A DNA stretch of 64,000 nt, from NCBI GenBank assembly GCA_015056815.1, contig SVFN01000009.1, forward strand, positions 3,172 to 67,171, read 5' to 3'. The translations under genes and the position numbers were made by a program. The DNA is from Lachnospiraceae bacterium (lineage in GTDB: Bacteria; Bacillota; Clostridia; Lachnospirales; Lachnospiraceae). The notes under the pieces were generated by a model. The model saw nothing but the letters and a program-made list of their open reading frames with translations. It made no database searches and was not told the origin of the DNA. Below are positions 8,683 through 17,512 of the stretch, in pieces (positions within the stretch are counted from its first letter, which is position 1; every line of letters begins with the position of its first letter).

Positions 8683-9564
8683 ATGGGATTTTTTGCAAAT
8701 CTGTTTGGCGGGAAAAAGAATGAAAAAGCCGAAGCGGCTATGTATGCAAGGTTTCAAAAGGAGTTTGCGGAAAAAGAACTCCGTTTAAGCAGGGAACATG
8801 AACAGGAAATGAACCGGCTTAAGGAAGAACATGATGCAGAGTTAAATAAGATGAAGATTCTGTATTACGAGCAGATCGAGGATATTCAGACAGCGTTTCG
8901 GAATAAGACGGGGGCGCTCAAAAAGGAGCTGGAGGACTATAAAGCATCCAGTGGTGCCGATGAGTTAAATGCAGCGCATAATGCGGAACTGGATAAAATG
9001 AAGAATCTGTATTATGAACAGATTGATGAGATTCAGACAGCTTTCCGCAATCGTAATGCTTCTTTGGAAAAAGAGATCGAAGAGTATAAAGAAAAAGTGA
9101 AAGTGGCAGGCGGCGTGGCTCAGCGTCAGAAAGCAGAACTGGAGAAGATGAAGAATCTTTACAGTGAGCAGATTGATGAGATTCAGGAAGCTTTCCATAA
9201 TAAGAATGACTCCATACGCGAAGAAATGTCACAGAAAGAACGTGATGATGTGCGTATCATGCATGAGGCACATGAAGCGGAACTGGAGAGAATGCGCAGG
9301 ATCACGGACGAGCTTGTGGAGAATATCCACGAGAAGTATCAGGAGCAGATCGAAGCAATCGAGATGGAAAAAGAGCAATACAGGCGGCAGATGCTTTTAT
9401 ATAAGGAAAATTCCGAGGCGGATGAAGCTCAGCTGGAGAAGATGAAGAAGCTGTATGATGAGCAACTGCAGGAAGTGGCAGAAGCATTCCGCCATAAGAA
9501 CGCTTCTTTGGAAGCACAGCTGGAGCGGGTAAACAAGCAGCTTGAAAAACTGGCTGCAGGCTAA
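8683..9564 (+). CDS. Coiled-coil protein with KMKxLYxEQ repeats, first of a pair
   Basis: A 293-residue, almost wholly helical, charged protein with no signal peptide or membrane helix, so cytoplasmic. After the start MGFFANLFGGKK it carries about four to five copies of a roughly 50-residue unit. The core reads like LDKMKNLYYEQIDEIQTAF, then a basic Asn/Lys patch, then KExxxYK. Copies begin near residues 55, 97, 149 and 258; a more divergent one lies near 195-235. The neighbouring gene ends with one further copy, so the two proteins probably associate or share a partner. GGGGTG lies upstream of ATG 8683. I do not recognise the family. Confidence 0.85.
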   Translation: MGFFANLFGGKKNEKAEAAMYARFQKEFAEKELRLSREHEQEMNRLKEEHDAELNKMKILYYEQIEDIQTAFRNKTGALKKELEDYKASSGADELNAAHNAELDKMKNLYYEQIDEIQTAFRNRNASLEKEIEEYKEKVKVAGGVAQRQKAELEKMKNLYSEQIDEIQEAFHNKNDSIREEMSQKERDDVRIMHEAHEAELERMRRITDELVENIHEKYQEQIEAIEMEKEQYRRQMLLYKENSEADEAQLEKMKKLYDEQLQEVAEAFRHKNASLEAQLERVNKQLEKLAAG

Positions 9565-9634
9565 TTGTTAACTGAATATGTGGGAAGTGTTCAGCTTCCC
9601 ATGATATATATTAAAAACGAAAGGGAGAGAAAAG

Positions 9635-10621
9635 ATGGGCTTATTTGATCTTGACAGTTTCAAACACAAGAATAATGAGACACCGGAGACACCGGCACCG
9701 GCACCTGCGGCGTCTGATGAAATTCAGGTTACGGAGATAGGAGCAGATGATTCGGCTATTCAGTCAGCAAGAGATGCAGTGGAGGCAATGAAGAATAATT
9801 CGTTCTTCTCGAATCAGCCGGTTGTGGCTGAGACACCGGCAGCGGAAGCAGTTGCATCAGAGGGATTTGCAGGTGGATATGATGCGCCTGCAGCAAGTGC
9901 AGCGGAGGCAGTTGCACGCATGAATAATCCTTTACCGGTCACAGAGCCGGAAGCAGTACCGGGGATGGCTCCTGCAGAAGCAGTGGTACCGGTAGTTGCA
10001 GAAGAAGCTCCGCAGTGGAAGAAAGATATGGATGCAGCGGGCAGTACAGTGGCGGATAAGGCAGCTCAGATTTCAGAGAGCGTTAAATCACAGCTTGCAG
10101 AGATCGAGGTTTCTGTTGCAAGACAGCTTCAGGAATTACAGGATACGATGAAAGCACAGCTTCAGTTCGTTGAGGAAAGTGTAAAAGTAGCTGTAAAAGA
10201 GGCCGGAGCATCTACGGAAAGAGTCGTAGAAGAAGAAAAACTGAAACTTACTTCAGCATTTGACTTAGAGAAGCAGACTATGAATGCCGGCTTCGAACAG
10301 AGAGTTCAGGAGCTTGAGGAGAAACATGCTGCTGAGATCAGAGAACTGAAAGAAGCTCAGACTCAGGAAATCTCCCAGATGAGAGACGAAAAACTGAATT
10401 CACTGGACAAGATGAAACAGATGTACAGCGATCAGATGGAAGAGATGCAGACTGCATATCGCGAGAAGAACGCTGCGCTTAAGAGAGAGATGGATCAGTA
10501 TAAGGAGAAAGTTGATATTCTCCAGTTGCAGTTACAGGACAATGGGGCAGCAGCGGCGACAGTATCTGTTCCGACTCCGTCTGTGACATCTCCGGTTGAG
10601 GCACCTTCTGCTTTTGAATAA
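9635..10621 (+). CDS. Ala/Pro/Glu-rich protein with C-terminal coiled coil, second of the pair
   Basis: A 328-residue protein starting MGLFDLDSFKHKNN, like the MGFF start of its neighbour. Residues 15-125 are low-complexity, rich in Ala, Pro, Val and Glu and probably disordered. A helical region from about 130 ends in one copy of the shared motif (LDKMKQMYSDQMEEMQTAY, then KNAALKREMDQYK). There is no signal peptide or membrane segment. AGGGAGAG precedes the ATG. The 70-base gap contains a 7-bp hairpin (9581-9601) without a T-run, so the genes are probably co-transcribed. Function unknown; a cytoplasmic scaffold is one possibility. Confidence 0.82.
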   Translation: MGLFDLDSFKHKNNETPETPAPAPAASDEIQVTEIGADDSAIQSARDAVEAMKNNSFFSNQPVVAETPAAEAVASEGFAGGYDAPAASAAEAVARMNNPLPVTEPEAVPGMAPAEAVVPVVAEEAPQWKKDMDAAGSTVADKAAQISESVKSQLAEIEVSVARQLQELQDTMKAQLQFVEESVKVAVKEAGASTERVVEEEKLKLTSAFDLEKQTMNAGFEQRVQELEEKHAAEIRELKEAQTQEISQMRDEKLNSLDKMKQMYSDQMEEMQTAYREKNAALKREMDQYKEKVDILQLQLQDNGAAAATVSVPTPSVTSPVEAPSAFE

Positions 10622-10667
10622 GCCAGGCGACGAAAAGAGCTCCGCTAAATAAGGAATACTTTATCAA

Positions 10668-10702
10668 AAGACCGTTATCAGAATGATAACGGTCTTTTTT
10701 TG
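10668..10702 (+). terminator. Terminator after the coiled-coil pair
   Basis: A 12-bp stem (10668-10679 with 10685-10696), 5-base loop and a run of T. Confidence 0.95.
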
Positions 10703-10779
10703 GTTCTGAAAGAAAGCTTGTTCTGAAATGAGATGTTTGTACATATATTGTTAGAGAAATTGAGAGAAGGATTAAAAGA

Positions 10780-11730
10780 ATGGAGGGAAAGAAGGAATCG
10801 CTTAAAAATCTGTTTCCGGTTTCAATTCGGGAACCGTTTGAGATCATCTGGGAAAAAGCGGAGATGATCGAAGAGGTACGGCTGAGGGTATCTATGCCGG
10901 TGTGTATATACTTACAGGGGGAAGAGTATTTCCTGAGTAAAGAAGGAGAACTGACCGGACATGTGGAGGAGGCGTTTACGATTACAGCCAGACAGCTTGA
11001 CGCCGTTTTTCAACATATTTGTGAGTACTCACCTTATGCATATATGGAAGAACTGAAGCGTGGATTTCTGACTGTGGCAGGGGGACACAGGATTGGAGTG
11101 GCGGGGCAGATCCTGGCAGATAAAGAGCGGGTGGAAAGTCTGAAAAATGCAAGATTTTTGAATATCCGTATCTCTCATGAAATATTGGGAGCAGCAGATC
11201 GGATACTGCCTTGCATCGTTCAAGACAAGAAGTTTTTATCGACTTTGATCTTGTCGGCTCCGGGAGCAGGTAAGACAACGTTGCTTCGAGATCTGATCAG
11301 ACAGCTTTCCGATGGAAATGCCCTGGTGTCACCGGAAAAGGTCGGTGTGGTTGATGAACGAAGCGAGATCGCAGGATGTTATCAGGGAATCCCGCAGAAT
11401 CACATGGGAATCCGAACGGATGTGCTGGATGCCTGCCCCAAGACAAAAGGAATGATGATGCTGATCCGGTCCATGTCTCCACAGATCGTGGCGATTGATG
11501 AGCTTGGAGGAAATGAAGATATCGAGGCCTTGCAGAAAGTTGTACATTGCGGTTGCCGTGTACTTGTCACAATCCATGGGGAGAGCCTGGAAGAACTGAA
11601 GCACAAGGAGGAAATGAAGAGACTCCTGGGGAATCAGATCTTTGAACGCTTTGTCGTACTAAAAAAAGAGGGAGGAAAGAGAACAAGCGAGATACTGGAT
11701 CAAAAGGGAGGCGTTATATGCTGCGTGTAG
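10780..11730 (+). CDS. spoIIIAA: Stage III sporulation protein AA (ATPase)
   Basis: A type II/IV secretion-like ATPase that powers or assembles the SpoIIIA-SpoIIQ channel between mother cell and forespore. The 316-residue product has Walker A APGAGKTTLLRD at about residue 165 and a Walker B-like IVAIDELGGNED at about 236. It is the first gene of a complete AA-AH operon. SpoIIIA operons are normally expressed by sigma-E in the mother cell. The string CATATATT at 10742 is -10-like, but no convincing -35 is visible. The stop overlaps spoIIIAB by 13 bases. Confidence 0.97.
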   Translation: MEGKKESLKNLFPVSIREPFEIIWEKAEMIEEVRLRVSMPVCIYLQGEEYFLSKEGELTGHVEEAFTITARQLDAVFQHICEYSPYAYMEELKRGFLTVAGGHRIGVAGQILADKERVESLKNARFLNIRISHEILGAADRILPCIVQDKKFLSTLILSAPGAGKTTLLRDLIRQLSDGNALVSPEKVGVVDERSEIAGCYQGIPQNHMGIRTDVLDACPKTKGMMMLIRSMSPQIVAIDELGGNEDIEALQKVVHCGCRVLVTIHGESLEELKHKEEMKRLLGNQIFERFVVLKKEGGKRTSEILDQKGGVICCV

Positions 11731-12227
11731 CCGGCTGCGTGTGCATTCTTTTGGGAATGGGAGGATATGGGAGTTGTATGGCACAGGAGTATGAAAACAG
11801 ACTGAACGGATGGATAGAGATCGAACAGCTGCTGTCAGGGCTGATCGGATATATTTCCTATGAAAAGGCTTCCCTGACCGAAGCACTGATGAACGTGCTG
11901 GGAGAAACCGGGGAAAAAACAAAGGCTTTTGTAAACAATCTGCTGGAGAGGATCGGGAAGAAAGAGGGAGAAACACTGGGTGAGATCTGGAGAGAAGAAA
12001 GTGAGATCTTTTGGGAGATACTGGGGGAAGAGAAAGAAGAATTTGCAAATCTGATGGAACAGTCCGGCTATCTGGAACGGGAAATGCAGCTTAGGATCCT
12101 GGAAAGATATCGTCAAAAACTGTTGGAAAGGATTCGTATACGGAAGGAGAAAAGAGAAGGAAGGATGAGGGTATATTATGCAGCAGGAATCATGGGAGGA
12201 CTGTTTTTTTGCATTCTGCTGTGGTAG
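11718..12227 (+). CDS. spoIIIAB: Stage III sporulation protein AB
   Basis: A 169-residue membrane-anchored component of the SpoIIIA complex. It has an N-terminal hydrophobic segment (LRVAGCVCILLGMGGYG), a helical body including LTEALMNVLGETGEK, and a C-terminal membrane helix (AAGIMGGLFFCILLW). The family resembles GspF-like platform proteins. The start overlaps the end of spoIIIAA, indicating translational coupling. Confidence 0.93.
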   Translation: MLRVAGCVCILLGMGGYGSCMAQEYENRLNGWIEIEQLLSGLIGYISYEKASLTEALMNVLGETGEKTKAFVNNLLERIGKKEGETLGEIWREESEIFWEILGEEKEEFANLMEQSGYLEREMQLRILERYRQKLLERIRIRKEKREGRMRVYYAAGIMGGLFFCILLW

Positions 12228-12236
12228 GAGGATTTT

Positions 12237-12434
12237 ATGGAAGTCGGAGTATTGTTTAAGATAGGTGCAGTTGGAATTCTGGTTACGATCCTGTCTCAGG
12301 TATTAAAACACAGTGGCAGGGAGGAACAGTCGTTTTTGGTAACGCTGGCGGGACTGATCCTGGTACTGGGTTGGATCGTTCCTGATATCTATGAACTGTT
12401 TCAGACAGTAGAGACGTTTTTTGATTTAGGGTAG
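12237..12434 (+). CDS. spoIIIAC: Stage III sporulation protein AC
   Basis: A 65-residue protein with two membrane helices, the normal size for SpoIIIAC. It starts nine bases after spoIIIAB with TAGGAGG upstream. The first helix contains LFKIGAVGILVTILSQVL and the second FLVTLAGLILVLGWIV, matching the family pattern. Confidence 0.95.
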   Translation: MEVGVLFKIGAVGILVTILSQVLKHSGREEQSFLVTLAGLILVLGWIVPDIYELFQTVETFFDLG

Positions 12435-12443
12435 GAAAAGAGA

Positions 12444-12830
12444 ATGAAGGATGCAAAGCTCTGTCTGCTAACATTGTTTTTGGTAATGATGATCGCTTAT
12501 TTTAAACAGGAGAATCCAAAGATTGCATTTGTGCTGAAGATTTCAGGAAGCGTATTTCTTGCGCTTACTGTGATGAAACGGTTTGAGGAGTTCTATCTGT
12601 CATACGGGGAAGTATTTTGCTTTTTCCGGGATTATGCCTCTTACATCAGGATTTTTGTGAAAGCGATGGGAATCTGTTATCTTTGTGAATTTGTCTCGAA
12701 CATTGCAAAAGAGGAAGGAATGCAAAACTTGAGTACGCAGGTTGAGATGCTCGGAAAACTGTCGGTGTTTTCACTGGGAATTCCGGTACTGGCGACGATT
12801 TTTCAATATTTACAGCGTTTTTTAAACTAA
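12444..12830 (+). CDS. spoIIIAD: Stage III sporulation protein AD
   Basis: A 128-residue polytopic membrane protein of the SpoIIIA complex. Four hydrophobic stretches are visible, and the conserved C-terminal half contains VKAMGICYLCEFVSNIAKEE. It lies nine bases after spoIIIAC in the same operon. Length and order are normal. Confidence 0.94.
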   Translation: MKDAKLCLLTLFLVMMIAYFKQENPKIAFVLKISGSVFLALTVMKRFEEFYLSYGEVFCFFRDYASYIRIFVKAMGICYLCEFVSNIAKEEGMQNLSTQVEMLGKLSVFSLGIPVLATIFQYLQRFLN

Positions 12831-12856
12831 GAAGATCGGGGGTAGGAGAGTGAGAG

Positions 12857-13930
12857 ATGAGTTGTGACATGGACGGTCTTTTGACACAAGTGCTGCCCTC
12901 AGAAATGCTGGAAAACATGGAAAACCAGATGGCAGCCCTGTTTGGGGAAATGAATTTTTCCTATCGTACATTTTTTGGGATGCTTTTGGAGGGACGAATA
13001 CAGGAAGGTATTGCATATTTGTCAGAGTGCATCAAAGGATTGGGGGTTTCGCAGATCAGTGCGGGGAAAAAACTGCTGCTGTCTGTGTTACTAATGGGAA
13101 TTCTTGGAAGCATTTTACAGCTTGTCTCCGAATCTGCAATACAAAAGCAGATCGCGCAGACCGGACAATATTTATTGGTTTGTATCGCTGCAACGATCCT
13201 GCTCGGAATCTGCGAGGAGGGTTATCAGATCTGCAGTGCTTTTCTGGCAAAGGAGGAACAGTTTTTGCAGATCCTGCTTCCGGTCTTTTGCATGACGCTC
13301 ACGCTGGAAAGCGGAGCGGTTACGGGGTATGGCTATTACCAGCTTACACTTTTGATCCTGTATTATATGCAGCTTGTGATAAAATGTGTGTTTTTTCCTG
13401 CGATCCGGGTGTATGCAGCTTTTGTTCTGCTGAATAATCTCGGAAAGAAAAAGCGGTTTGAACAAATGCAGAATCTGTGCAAACAGGTTATTGAATGGGG
13501 GACAAAAGCGGGAATGTATGTAGGGATCGGAAGTTTCTGGCTACAGGGATCTCTTTATCCGAAACTGGATGCAAACAGGAGAAATCTCCTGATAAAAGGC
13601 GTCGGGATGATACCGGGGATTGGGGATATCAGTGAAAATGCCTCTTCGATTCTGATCGGTGCGCTACAGTTGACAAAGAGTTGCCTTGGCATTGCGGGGG
13701 CGGCTGGAATCTTATTATTGCTGATCGTTCCGATCCTGAAGGCCGGAGCCGCAGGGGTTGGGATGAAGCTGATTGGCAGCCTGCTGCAGATGCTTGGGGA
13801 AAAAAGGATATCGGAAATAGCTGATCAGATCGGAACTGCACAGTTCTGTTTTGTAAGGCTTTTGCTGTGCGAAGCGGGAATCCTTCTGATAAGTCTGGCA
13901 GTGATCGCGCTTTGTACGAGTCATGGATAG
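12857..13930 (+). CDS. spoIIIAE: Stage III sporulation protein AE
   Basis: A multi-pass membrane protein of 357 residues, the largest membrane component of the SpoIIIA channel. A soluble N-terminal stretch of about 60 residues is followed by six or more membrane helices. Family-like segments include FFPAIRVYAAFVLLNNL and SKSCLGIAGAAG-type loops (here LTKSCLGIAGAAG). The start has TAGGAGAG upstream. The stop lies 23 bases before the chosen spoIIIAF start. Confidence 0.94.
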   Translation: MSCDMDGLLTQVLPSEMLENMENQMAALFGEMNFSYRTFFGMLLEGRIQEGIAYLSECIKGLGVSQISAGKKLLLSVLLMGILGSILQLVSESAIQKQIAQTGQYLLVCIAATILLGICEEGYQICSAFLAKEEQFLQILLPVFCMTLTLESGAVTGYGYYQLTLLILYYMQLVIKCVFFPAIRVYAAFVLLNNLGKKKRFEQMQNLCKQVIEWGTKAGMYVGIGSFWLQGSLYPKLDANRRNLLIKGVGMIPGIGDISENASSILIGALQLTKSCLGIAGAAGILLLLIVPILKAGAAGVGMKLIGSLLQMLGEKRISEIADQIGTAQFCFVRLLLCEAGILLISLAVIALCTSHG

Positions 13931-13953
13931 TTATGAATGCGGGGAGTGAGAAT

Positions 13954-14274
13954 ATGTATCGGTGGGTGATCCTGTGCCTGGGGATGGATATCCTGTCAGA
14001 GGGAAAGATTTCCAGAAAATTTGATCCGTATATGATGTTTCTGGCAGGTGTGATCGTTCTGGCCGCACTGCTGGACGGAGTGAGTGCAAAAACAGATCGG
14101 TATCCTGAAACATTCCGGGAGTTTTTAACAGAAAATCTGGAGACCATAGAGAACAGAATGAAAACAGCTTCAGAGAAACAGTTTGAAAAAAGCCTTTGGG
14201 ATTTAGAGGAGAAGGAACAACTAAAACGGGAGGAAGGAGGGAATGTTGAGATTGAAGTCGTTATCACAGATTAA
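13954..14274 (+). CDS. spoIIIAF: Stage III sporulation protein AF (divergent)
   Basis: A 106-residue product with two hydrophobic N-terminal segments (YRWVILCLGMDIL and PYMMFLAGVIVLAALL) and an acidic helical C-terminus. This matches the SpoIIIAF layout, though the sequence is weakly conserved. I chose ATG 13954 because GGGGAG precedes it; ATG 13933 in the same frame is an alternative. The identity rests mainly on its place between AE and AG. The 3' end overlaps spoIIIAG by 32 bases. Confidence 0.82.
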   Translation: MYRWVILCLGMDILSEGKISRKFDPYMMFLAGVIVLAALLDGVSAKTDRYPETFREFLTENLETIENRMKTASEKQFEKSLWDLEEKEQLKREEGGNVEIEVVITD

Positions 14275-14887
14275 CCGGTGGTTTCAACAGATCGGGAAGG
14301 ACAGACTGGTCATATTGATGATCGCCGGTGCGCTTCTTCTGGCGGTCAGTTCGCCGGTATCAGAATACGCAGGAGTATTTCGAAACGACAAAGAAAAGCA
14401 GATAAAGGGAGAAACAGATACCACAAAGAATCCATCGGCCCGGGTTTTGAAAGAGAGGATGGACGGGACGGGCATGGACTCGCAGGATTATATAGAGAAT
14501 ACGGAAAAAAGATTGAAGGAAGTACTTTCCAAGATCAAAGGCGCAGGTAAAACAGATGTGATCCTCATGACGAACGGATCCGGGGAATTGGTCTTGGAAA
14601 AAGACCGGCCATACGAAAGAGAGAACCTGAATGAAACAGACGCTCAGGGTGGCAACAGAAGTCGCAGTACAATGAAAGATGAGGAAACAACGGTGTTTTG
14701 GAAGGACACCGATGGGAAGGAATTGCCATTTATCGCAAAGGAACTAAACCCCAAGGTGACCGGAGTGCTTGTGGTTTGCCAGGGCGGAGGAAACGCGAGA
14801 GTAAAAAGAGAGATAAGCGATGCGATAATGGCATTATTTGATCTTGATGTGCATAAAATAAAAATAGCTGAAATGAGATCTGATTAA
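14243..14887 (+). CDS. spoIIIAG: Stage III sporulation protein AG
   Basis: A 214-residue bitopic protein with a membrane helix near residues 22-38 and an extracytoplasmic domain of the ring-building motif type. In the family this domain forms a large ring in the intermembrane space during engulfment. The conserved C-terminal stretch contains VTGVLVVCQGGGNARVKRE. AAGGAGGG precedes ATG 14243 and the gene overlaps spoIIIAF. Confidence 0.94.
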   Translation: MLRLKSLSQINRWFQQIGKDRLVILMIAGALLLAVSSPVSEYAGVFRNDKEKQIKGETDTTKNPSARVLKERMDGTGMDSQDYIENTEKRLKEVLSKIKGAGKTDVILMTNGSGELVLEKDRPYERENLNETDAQGGNRSRSTMKDEETTVFWKDTDGKELPFIAKELNPKVTGVLVVCQGGGNARVKREISDAIMALFDLDVHKIKIAEMRSD

Positions 14888-14910
14888 GCAAAGAAGGAGA
14901 GTTATGAAAT

Positions 14911-15729
14911 ATGAAGAAGCAGTGGAATAAGATATGGAAACGCAATCAGGTGATGATCACAGCGTTAGCCTGTATGATCGCGCTGGCCGGATATCTGAAT
15001 TTTACAGGCAGGGAATTGAAAAAAGAGGCGATTTATACATCGATCGGGGGAAAAAACGCGGAGGATACAAAGAAGGTGGCAAACCAGAACAGTCTGCAGC
15101 CGGAAGAGAGCGCAGATTATATTTACGACATTTCCATGGAAGATCTGGAGGAATCAGCGGATATAGAAAGCCTTGATGAGGATATGACAGCAAAAACAAC
15201 AGATCCGGTTATGGAAGAGCTGGCAGATCCGGAACTGGAAGAAACAACGGCCAGGGACCTGCCTCTGGATGAAGCATCAACGGAAAAAGCACAGGCAGTG
15301 ACAGGAGAAGAGTTTGCAAAAGGGGCAAAAGAGGGAGAGAACCCGGGGGAAGCGGTATTTACCAATACTACCGGAGTCCTGTCTTTGGAACAGGCAAATC
15401 TGATGCGGGAACAGGTAAGGGCACAGAATCGTGAGACACTTCTTGGAATCATCAATCATAAAGGAATCTCCGAAGAGGCTAAGACACAGGCTGTGAGCAG
15501 TATGGTGGAAATGACGCAAATCGCGAAAAAAGAGTGTGATGCACAGATCCTTTTGGAAGCCAAAGGATTTGAGCATGCAGTTGTCAGCATCAGCGGTGAG
15601 CGGGCTGATGTGATGGTTGCCGCCAGTGAACTGACGGATGCACAGAGGGCGCAGATCGAAGATATCGTAAAGCGAAAGACAGAGATTGCAGCTGAAAATA
15701 TTGTGATCACTCCGATCAGTAATCCATAA
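14911..15729 (+). CDS. spoIIIAH: Stage III sporulation protein AH
   Basis: A 272-residue bitopic protein whose extracellular domain binds SpoIIQ across the intermembrane space. A short basic N-terminus and one helix (VMITALACMIALAGYL) are followed by a long acidic linker (about 40-150). A C-terminal YscJ/FliF-like domain contains VSISGERADVMVAASELTDAQ. An out-of-frame ATG at 14904 closer to the ribosome binding site would give only eight codons. This gene ends the operon. Confidence 0.95.
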   Translation: MKKQWNKIWKRNQVMITALACMIALAGYLNFTGRELKKEAIYTSIGGKNAEDTKKVANQNSLQPEESADYIYDISMEDLEESADIESLDEDMTAKTTDPVMEELADPELEETTARDLPLDEASTEKAQAVTGEEFAKGAKEGENPGEAVFTNTTGVLSLEQANLMREQVRAQNRETLLGIINHKGISEEAKTQAVSSMVEMTQIAKKECDAQILLEAKGFEHAVVSISGERADVMVAASELTDAQRAQIEDIVKRKTEIAAENIVITPISNP

Positions 15730-15799
15730 GCAAAAGGGTTTAGGGAGAAGATACATCTGTGGAGAAATGCCGTTATGGATTAATGGCGGAAAAAAGGGG

Positions 15800-15827
15800 T
15801 GTAAACATAAGAAAAGTGTGCTATAAT
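15800..15827 (+). promoter_or_regulatory. Promoter of prfC with perfect extended -10
   Basis: TATAAT at 15822-15827 is preceded by TG at 15819-15820. The -35 (TGTAAA, 16-base spacing) is weak, so recognition would depend on the extended -10. Confidence 0.6.
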
Positions 15828-15876
15828 CATAAGGATTGCGTTTTTTGATAGGTACATAGTGATACAGGAGGAAGTT

Positions 15877-17469
15877 ATGAGTGATTATGCAAATGAAATA
15901 AACAGGAGAAGAACCTTTGCCATTATTTCGCACCCCGATGCCGGAAAAACCACATTGACGGAAAAGTTTCTGTTATACGGAGGAGCGATCAATCTGGCCG
16001 GCAGCGTAAAGGGGAAAGCAACTGCCCGCCATGCGGTTTCCGACTGGATGGAGATCGAGAAGGAAAGAGGTATTTCCGTTACCTCCTCCGTATTACAGTT
16101 TGAATATGATGATTTTTGCATCAATATTCTGGATACACCGGGACATCAGGATTTCTCGGAAGACACTTACCGTACATTGATGGCAGCCGATTCAGCGGTC
16201 ATGGTCATCGATGGATCCAAGGGAGTGGAGGCACAGACCAGAAAGCTGTTTAAGGTCTGTGTTATGAGACATATACCGATCTTTACATTTATCAACAAAA
16301 TGGATCGTGATGCCAATGATACCTTTGAACTGCTGGATGAGATTGAGAAGGAGCTTGGGATAGCGACCTGTCCGGTAAATTGGCCCATTGGTTCCGGGAA
16401 AGCGTTCAAGGGTGTTTATGAGAGAGAAAGTAGGAGTATCTTTACATACTCAGATACACAAAAAGGTACAAAAGAGGGAGACACGACTGTGATCAGCATC
16501 GATGATGAGACAGCTGTAAAAGAGGCGATCGGAGAGGATGCCAGAGCACTTTTATCAGATGAGATCGAACTATTAGACGGTGCGAGTGCAGAGTTTGATC
16601 TGGAACTTGTACAAAAAGGAGAACTGACACCGGTATTTTTCGGATCTGCGCTGACAAACTTTGGTGTGGAAGTCTTTTTACAGCATTTCCTGAAAATGAC
16701 GACGACTCCCTTGCCAAGAATGTCGGATAAAGGATTGATCGACCCGGTAGAGAATGATTTCTCCGCATTTGTTTTTAAGATTCAGGCGAATATGAACAAA
16801 GCGCACAGGGACAGAGTGGCATTTATGAGGATCTGCTCAGGAAAGTTTGATGCTTCCATGGAGGTGAAACATGTACAGGGAGGCAAGACCATGCGACTTT
16901 CCCAGCCGCAGCAGATCATGGCAGACTCCCGTAAGATACTGGAGGAAGCTTATGCTGGAGACATTATCGGTGTGTTTGACCCGGGTATCTTTTCAATCGG
17001 CGATACCATCTGTGCACCAAAGGAGAATTTTTCGTACGAAGGGATTCCGACCTTTGCGCCGGAGCATTTTGCGAGAGTACGACAGATGGATACCATGAAG
17101 AGAAAACAGTTTATCAAGGGAGTAAACCAGATCGCACAGGAAGGCGCGATCCAGATCTTCCAGGAATATAATACCGGCATGGAGGAGATCATTGTCGGCG
17201 TTGTCGGTGTGCTGCAGTTTGATGTATTGAAATATCGTCTGGAGAACGAATACAATGTGGAGATAAAGCTGGAGCCACTGCCGTATGAGCATATACGCTG
17301 GATTGAGAACAAAGAGATCGATCTGGATAAGATCACAGGTACATCTGATATGAAGAAGGTCAAAGATCTGAAAGGGAATCCGCTTCTTCTTTTTGTCAAC
17401 AGCTGGTCAGTGGGGATGACCCTTGATCGCAATGAAGGATTGGTTCTGACTGAATTTTCCAGGAACTAA
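15877..17469 (+). CDS. prfC: Peptide chain release factor 3
   Basis: A translational GTPase that recycles RF1/RF2 after peptide release. The 530-residue product has G1 SHPDAGKTTLTE, G3 DTPGHQDF and G4 NKMD, with a family-typical C-terminal half containing VGVLQFDVLKYRLENEYNVE. I chose ATG 15877 with AGGAGG eight bases upstream; the GTG at 15859 lacks a site. It sits between the spoIIIA operon and asp23 with its own promoter. Confidence 0.97.
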   Translation: MSDYANEINRRRTFAIISHPDAGKTTLTEKFLLYGGAINLAGSVKGKATARHAVSDWMEIEKERGISVTSSVLQFEYDDFCINILDTPGHQDFSEDTYRTLMAADSAVMVIDGSKGVEAQTRKLFKVCVMRHIPIFTFINKMDRDANDTFELLDEIEKELGIATCPVNWPIGSGKAFKGVYERESRSIFTYSDTQKGTKEGDTTVISIDDETAVKEAIGEDARALLSDEIELLDGASAEFDLELVQKGELTPVFFGSALTNFGVEVFLQHFLKMTTTPLPRMSDKGLIDPVENDFSAFVFKIQANMNKAHRDRVAFMRICSGKFDASMEVKHVQGGKTMRLSQPQQIMADSRKILEEAYAGDIIGVFDPGIFSIGDTICAPKENFSYEGIPTFAPEHFARVRQMDTMKRKQFIKGVNQIAQEGAIQIFQEYNTGMEEIIVGVVGVLQFDVLKYRLENEYNVEIKLEPLPYEHIRWIENKEIDLDKITGTSDMKKVKDLKGNPLLLFVNSWSVGMTLDRNEGLVLTEFSRN

Positions 17470-17512
17470 GAGCGGGGCGGTAACGGCAAAAAGTGTAGGA
17501 CAAGGTATCTGT

